Source of the DNA: Candidatus Uhrbacteria bacterium
GTDB lineage: Bacteria > Patescibacteriota > Patescibacteriia > UBA9934 > UBA10169
NCBI GenBank assembly: GCA_003505155.1
Contig: DNYJ01000038.1
Coordinates: 58,722 to 67,957, forward strand
DNA: 9,236 nucleotides
Direction: 5' to 3'
Below, one piece after another: positions 5,450-9,236 of the stretch (position 1 is its first letter; every line of letters starts with the position of its first letter). A program made the position numbers and the translations under genes. A model generated the notes under the pieces. It was given only the letters and a program-made list of their open reading frames with translations. It did no database searches and was not told where the DNA came from.

Positions 5450-5481
5450 AACATGAAGAGAGAATGACTCTACTTCATGTT
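5450..5481. other. Strong hairpin in the arsR upstream region, role unknown
   Basis: AACATGAAG (5450-5458) pairs perfectly with CTTCATGTT (5473-5481), and AGAG (5459-5462) with CTCT (5468-5471). This gives 13 bp with one bulged A and the loop AATGA. On the minus strand a T-run (GTTTTTG) appears only about 13 nt after the stem, so it is a poor terminator. If transcription starts at the promoter near 5545-5573, the hairpin lies in the arsR 5' leader. It could equally be a protein-binding palindrome. The rest of 5407-5544 shows no gene or other clear signal. Confidence 0.5.
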
Positions 5482-5544
5482 GTTTGGGGGAGTTACTTTT
5501 GGAGCATTGGAGATAGCCAACTTTGAACCATCCAACTAAATCTT

Positions 5545-5573
5545 ATTCCATCACGTTTTTTTCATTTTGTCAA
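5545..5573 (-). promoter_or_regulatory. Sigma70-like promoter upstream of arsR
   Basis: On the minus strand a perfect -35 box TTGACA (5568-5573) is followed after 17 nt by TGGAAT (5545-5550), which matches the -10 consensus at 4 of 6 positions. It starts 20 nt after the NUDIX stop codon and would give arsR a leader of about 170 nt containing the hairpin at 5450-5481 and operator copy 2. Confidence 0.5.
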
Positions 5574-5592
5574 GATCAGCCTGTGGAAAATT

Positions 5593-6015
5593 TTACGCTT
5601 GGATTTCGAAATACCGCTTGCCGGTACGGACGGCTTCAAGCACGATAGCAACGGGTTCGAAGAGGGGTTCTGGAAGATCGTTGAGATCGTACCAACCAAG
5701 ACTCTCGACGCGATCCGGCTCGCAGATCTTCGGCTCGCCCGAAACAATCTCCGCAGTGAAGGAGATGTCGATGTAGTGCTTGCCGTCTTTGTGGAGACTC
5801 GTACACGAAGCAAACTCCACATTCCCAATTTCGATTCCGAGTTCCTCCCGCGCCTCGCGCTTTGCCGCCTCAAGCGGACTCTCGCCAAACTCCACATGTC
5901 CTCCGCAAGAGCCGTAAGCCCCCGCCGCATGGGACCCCTTCCGCTTCGCAAGCAGAGTCTTCCCATCCTGAACAATCACCACCCCCACGCCGATTTTGAT
6001 AACTGGCTGATCCAT
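5593..6015 (-). CDS. NUDIX hydrolase (MutT/NUDT15-like)
   Basis: 140 residues, the usual size for a single-domain NUDIX enzyme. The complete Nudix box GX5EX7REUXEEXGU is at 39-61 (GHVEFGE, then REAREELGI), with the metal-binding Glu residues in place. It follows IGVGVVIVQDGKTLLAKRKG, the typical opening strands, and is followed by HYIDISFTAEI and an EPDRVESLGWYDLNDLP segment. The GGHVEFGES form of the box is common in enzymes that hydrolyse nucleoside triphosphates, such as damaged or non-canonical NTPs, but other NDP-X substrates cannot be excluded. It starts 10 nt after the metallopeptidase-like gene, so it is probably the last gene of the operon that begins upstream of the glycosyltransferase. 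No Shine-Dalgarno sequence is visible. Confidence 0.88.
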   Translation of the reverse strand: MDQPVIKIGVGVVIVQDGKTLLAKRKGSHAAGAYGSCGGHVEFGESPLEAAKREAREELGIEIGNVEFASCTSLHKDGKHYIDISFTAEIVSGEPKICEPDRVESLGWYDLNDLPEPLFEPVAIVLEAVRTGKRYFEIQA

Positions 6016-6025
6016 ACAGATTCAC

Positions 6026-7126
6026 TTATTCGTTATCAACGTCGTCTCCAAACACATCCTCATACTCCCAATACTTAACCGCCGCGCGATGCCATGCCGG
6101 AGGAGACGGATGTTGTTTCTCTTTCACGATCGCGCGTGCGATTCGTCTGGCTCCCTCACGATCATTGTCTACGATCCGATAAAATAACTCGGCATATCCA
6201 TCTTTCCTCTTGTCCATCAATAGAAATTCTTCCGGCTTCATCCAAGCCAACGCTCTCCACCCGTCCGAGCCGACAACTTTGATGATATCTTGCTTCGCCT
6301 GATCATCCCACCCATACATCGCCAAGCGATCAAATTGCTCTTGAACTAATTCAACCGTTCTGCCGGACGACTCCGCCACCTTCTCGATCAACAGTCGAAG
6401 AAACATTCGCACGTCAAAATAACTCCCACTGATATTTATTTTTCCCGAATTTTCAAAGGATGGATAAATTTCCTTATCCCTGAGCCGAACGACCGAATCA
6501 TTGTCGTTGTGAGTAAGCGCTTGCTCACGACATTCATGCATCTGGCGCTTCAAGTCCTCCGAAACATCGGAATCTTTGGAAAGCGCAAAGTCAGTCACCA
6601 GGCGATGCTGAAGCGAAGAAATCATCGCCTCATTGAGACCTTCAAACCATCTTTGAGACGTCGTGCCTCCGACAGAAGCAACGGCAATGCCCACTTGATC
6701 TACAACGATTGTCCGCGCGACATGATGCCGTCTGGCAGAAGCATAATGGAGCATTTCATGAACCGCGATATTTAAAAAGTCAAGTCTAGCTCTCTCTGAA
6801 CGATTTTGCAGAGGCGACAGCTCAATGAACTCATTCAATTGAAACGCATTGCGAGATTCCCATGAATGATTAGCAATGCGAACCTTCGCATCCGAAATCC
6901 TTAGCAAATGATCCGAGAACAGCCGAAAAAGAAAGCCATCAATAATTTTCTCCGCTTGCAAAACAAGCTTCCGCTCTCTGTCATTCATTTCGCGAGTCTC
7001 TTCTAAAAACTGCTCCCGTGCGCTTCCCTTAATTTGCTGATGGATTTCTTTTGACAAAGGACCTACCAAAGCGCTTTCCACATTCACTCGCTTTCCAAAC
7101 AGCCCCGGGCCGTGTTCTTTTGACAT
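6026..7126 (-). CDS. Predicted HExxH zinc metallopeptidase-like protein, family unknown
   Basis: 366 residues, no signal peptide or membrane helix. The clearest motif is AVHEMLHYAS (121-130), an HExxH zinc site in a helix. Thirty-eight residues after the second His comes WFEGLNEAMI (160-169), whose Glu166 (or Glu162) could be the third zinc ligand of a gluzincin. Just before the site, LNEFIELSPLQN (97-108) looks like the edge strand of a zincin fold. The rest, a charged N-terminal 60 residues and a helical C-terminal half (about 235-366), is not recognised. Putative substrates are unknown; the setting next to murD suggests, but does not show, an envelope role. Without an export signal it should act in the cytoplasm. 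It starts 4 nt after the MurD stop and ends 10 nt before the NUDIX start. Confidence 0.72.
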   Translation of the reverse strand: MSKEHGPGLFGKRVNVESALVGPLSKEIHQQIKGSAREQFLEETREMNDRERKLVLQAEKIIDGFLFRLFSDHLLRISDAKVRIANHSWESRNAFQLNEFIELSPLQNRSERARLDFLNIAVHEMLHYASARRHHVARTIVVDQVGIAVASVGGTTSQRWFEGLNEAMISSLQHRLVTDFALSKDSDVSEDLKRQMHECREQALTHNDNDSVVRLRDKEIYPSFENSGKINISGSYFDVRMFLRLLIEKVAESSGRTVELVQEQFDRLAMYGWDDQAKQDIIKVVGSDGWRALAWMKPEEFLLMDKRKDGYAELFYRIVDNDREGARRIARAIVKEKQHPSPPAWHRAAVKYWEYEDVFGDDVDNE

Positions 7127-7130
7127 ACGT

Positions 7131-8591
7131 TTACTTCAACCCCCTCGCCGCGGCGGCGAATGTATCGCCGAGTTTGGTGGCCACAGTTGGATCTTTGTAC
7201 CCGAGCGCGGGCGAGAAGATGACGCCATCGCCGGAGGTTGCGGTCTCGGCCGCGATCTTCACCGCTTCTTCCATTGTTTTCGCGTGGAGAAGCTGTGTCG
7301 CCTCCGTTGTGCCGATTTGATTTTCAAACTTGACCGAACCTTCCCCGGGCAGAAGAATCACACTCTTGCACACCATCTCCACGACCTTGATTAGCTCCTT
7401 CAAATCCCCTTCCGTCACGTCGCCGCCGGAGATGAGGTGAATGGAGCGCCCGCGTTCGCCAAATCGGCGCAGGACGTTGAGCGTAAGTTCGGGCGTCGAG
7501 CCGAGCGCGTCGTTGACGTAGAGAACGCCGGAAATGTCCGTCACGATTTCCTGCCGGTCGTCGTCGGTCGAGAAATTCGAGACGACGTGTTGGATCCGCT
7601 CGTTCGACACGCCATGCAGTTTTGCAACCACAATCGCTCCCAACACATTGCGGAGATTGTCATCACCCGTCATGCGCACATCCGAAGCGGACATGATTGG
7701 TTGAGAGCGGGGCGCAGTGGCCCCGCCTATGTTGGCAAAAACATCCCCGTTTTCAACCCAGACGCCTTCCTCTCCATCCGCAAGAGGTGAAAGCGACACC
7801 CACATCACGCGCCCGGGAGCTTCAGACGCCAGCGCGGCAAGTTCCAGTTGATCCTTCGATAGCACCGCAACGCCGTTCGCACCACCCTTCGCAAAAATGT
7901 TTTTCTTCGATGCCGCATAGTCCGCAAGCGAGTTGTAGCGATGCAGATGATCAGCGTAGATGTTCGTGAAGAGCCCGACCGTCGGTCCCTTTTCACCGTC
8001 GTCGAGACTCTCAAGGAGCCACGACGAAAGTTCGAGCACAATCGGCATCGGCTCTTTTGAAACCATGATCTCGTCGAGATACTCAAGTGGCGACACGCGC
8101 ATATTTCCCGCCACGACCGTTGCCGGATTCGCCGCTTTGCACATCTCCCCCGCGAGAGCTGTCATAAACGTTTTTCCGCGCGCCGCCGTCACCCCTGTTA
8201 CCGAGTAGGGACAGAGCTCAAAGAAAAGGCTGACATCGGAGCGCACCGGAACGCCGGCGTCTTTCGCGAGCTTGAGATAGGGGGAATCGTGCGGGATGTC
8301 GGGGTTCGTCACGACCATCTGGGCTTGCGTAAAATCTTCCTCACGATGTTCACCCAAGACGAAAACTGGATGATAAAGCTCGCGGCTTGGATCTTTGGCC
8401 TTCTCTTCATCAAACCAGCGGCTCACTTCGTCAATGGATTCATTGAGTTCCGCCTCGTCGCGAAAATCCGTAATGACCACTTGCGCTCCGTGCCGCAAGA
8501 GCCACTTGACAGCTCCGACGCCAGACCCCTTCTTGAGGCGCCCAAGCCCCATGACAGTAACAACCATGTCTTGAATATCGTTCATGTTCAT
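7131..8591 (-). CDS. murD: MurD-like UDP-N-acetylmuramoylalanine--D-glutamate ligase, divergent
   Basis: 486 residues, longer than typical MurD (about 440). The N-terminal Rossmann-like domain opens with VTVMGLGRLKKGSGVGAVKWL (10-30). The ATP site is GVTAARGKT (133-141), where the usual GTN before GKT is AAR. Invariant Mur residues are retained: Lys140, Glu187 (ELSS), His215 (DHLHRY), the probable carbamylated Lys near 229, Asn312 and Asn315, Arg346 and Asp361. Other conserved spots differ: GDDN for GxHN, DDDRQE for the usual HRxE, NDALGSTPE for NDSKATN, and FSPALGYKD for SPACASFD. The family adds D-glutamate to UDP-MurNAc-L-Ala in the cytoplasm. A good Shine-Dalgarno sequence (AAGGAAGG) precedes the ATG, which overlaps the glycosyltransferase stop by 4 nt. 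An ATG two codons later is also possible. The fold is clear; D-Glu specificity is inferred. Confidence 0.8.
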   Translation of the reverse strand: MNMNDIQDMVVTVMGLGRLKKGSGVGAVKWLLRHGAQVVITDFRDEAELNESIDEVSRWFDEEKAKDPSRELYHPVFVLGEHREEDFTQAQMVVTNPDIPHDSPYLKLAKDAGVPVRSDVSLFFELCPYSVTGVTAARGKTFMTALAGEMCKAANPATVVAGNMRVSPLEYLDEIMVSKEPMPIVLELSSWLLESLDDGEKGPTVGLFTNIYADHLHRYNSLADYAASKKNIFAKGGANGVAVLSKDQLELAALASEAPGRVMWVSLSPLADGEEGVWVENGDVFANIGGATAPRSQPIMSASDVRMTGDDNLRNVLGAIVVAKLHGVSNERIQHVVSNFSTDDDRQEIVTDISGVLYVNDALGSTPELTLNVLRRFGERGRSIHLISGGDVTEGDLKELIKVVEMVCKSVILLPGEGSVKFENQIGTTEATQLLHAKTMEEAVKIAAETATSGDGVIFSPALGYKDPTVATKLGDTFAAAARGLK

Positions 8592-9236
8592 AATTCCTTC
8601 CTTTTAACTTTGGATGTTAACTCATTAACTTTTCCCGAAGCGTAAGCGAGACGCACAACCCAAAACGCTTTCAAAACTTGCCACCACATTCTCGCATATT
8701 GCGGGAAAGCTTTCCACCCGACTTTTTGAAACTTGGTGCGAATCTTCACTCCCGACATAAACACACTGCCATAGACGAGCCCATGCGATCGGCAGGCGAA
8801 GTTGAGCGATGCCTCAACCATGTAACCCTTGAGATGCTCGTCGGGAACCATTTCAAAGATTGTTCGCAGAAGCGCCCGCTCACCGGAAACGAGAGGCAAG
8901 CGCGGACCGAGGAATCGGCTGAATTTCCCGCGGTCGCGCAGGCCGATGTTCATCTGCCGCGACCCCGAAAGGACCGGCGAGAGAAGCGACTCAAGATGTT
9001 CTTCGCGCAAACCGCGCAGATCCGCATCTAAAAAAAGCACAATGGGAGCGTCCGTCCATGTCACCCCATGACGGAGAGCTGAACCTTTGCCGGACTGCGT
9101 GGGTAAGTCGAATACTTGCGCGCCGGCTTGGCGAGCCGCCTCCGCCGTGCAATCCGTCGAACCGTCGGAGACGACAATCACCTCGTCCACCAACGGAGAA
9201 CGCATCGCCGTTTCAACAACGCCCGCGATCGTCTCT
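8588..9236 (-). CDS. Family 2 glycosyltransferase, 5' end cut by the right edge
   Basis: The frame stays open through the right edge: upstream of the Met at 9205 it reads ETIAGVVETA, the usual stretch after the GT2 PxYNE motif, so the true start lies outside. Visible are EVIVVSDGSTDCTAEAA (nucleotide-sugar binding strand and helix), SGKGSALRHG and the DxD-type FLDADLRGL. The second half contains LRDRG, a conserved LPLVSGERALLR segment and MVEASLN, as in GT-A enzymes of the dolichol-phosphate or glucosyl-phosphoglycerate synthase type. A tryptophan-rich stretch near the C-terminus (MWWQVLKAFWVVRLAYA) may sit on the membrane surface. Donor and acceptor cannot be told. It overlaps murD by 4 nt and is probably co-transcribed with it. 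Confidence 0.85.
   Translation of the reverse strand, partial: ETIAGVVETAMRSPLVDEVIVVSDGSTDCTAEAARQAGAQVFDLPTQSGKGSALRHGVTWTDAPIVLFLDADLRGLREEHLESLLSPVLSGSRQMNIGLRDRGKFSRFLGPRLPLVSGERALLRTIFEMVPDEHLKGYMVEASLNFACRSHGLVYGSVFMSGVKIRTKFQKVGWKAFPQYARMWWQVLKAFWVVRLAYASGKVNELTSKVKRKEL

Noticed and set aside
5450..5481. Intrinsic terminator of the NUDIX operon
   Set aside because: The stem is strong, but the nearest T-run on the minus strand is about 13 nt away, and a promoter-like pair lies between it and the NUDIX stop.
9203..9205. ATG at 9205 as the true start of the glycosyltransferase
   Set aside because: The frame is open to the window edge and encodes typical GT2 sequence (ETIAGVVETA) before this Met.
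1..9236. CRISPR array, phage genes or rRNA
   Set aside because: No regularly spaced repeats, phage structural motifs or conserved rRNA segments were seen on either strand.

Overview
The window looks like a chromosomal segment of a Candidatus Patescibacteria (CPR) bacterium with about 50-55% GC. Four things point there: a CPR-type large Cys-rich protein of unknown function, a MurE-like ligase without the usual N-terminal substrate domain, an FtsB/DivIC protein ending in an aromatic-rich tail, and a compact, mostly Shine-Dalgarno-poor layout. UGA is an ordinary stop codon (murE-like, ftsB and glycosyltransferase genes), so this is not a code-25 Gracilibacteria-type genome. The lineage call rests on remembered family features, not on a search.

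Layout: the left edge carries the 3' part of a tRNA-Thr(CGT) on the plus strand, followed by a bidirectional terminator. Every protein gene is on the minus strand. In transcription order (right to left) they are: a family 2 glycosyltransferase cut by the right edge; a divergent MurD (4-nt overlap); a HExxH metallopeptidase-like protein (4-nt gap); a NUDIX hydrolase (10-nt gap); a roughly 225-bp regulatory region with a sigma70-like promoter, a strong hairpin and an operator-like palindrome; a small ArsR-type repressor; a YbaK/EbsC-like protein with a second copy of the palindrome at its promoter; a 579-residue Cys-rich protein bracketed by two 35-bp direct repeats; a MurE-like ligase with a near-consensus promoter that suggests a leaderless mRNA; FtsB/DivIC; and a membrane-anchored SurA/PpiC-like protein ending at the terminator.

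The two outer blocks (glycosyltransferase-MurD-peptidase-NUDIX and MurE-FtsB-PpiC) fit peptidoglycan precursor synthesis, envelope assembly and division. Between them sits an autoregulated ArsR-YbaK module and the Cys-rich gene. The least explained parts are the Cys-rich family protein, its flanking repeats, and the duplicated ArsR operator. No CRISPR array, transposase, phage gene or rRNA is visible. The only non-coding stretch longer than 200 bp is between the NUDIX and arsR genes.
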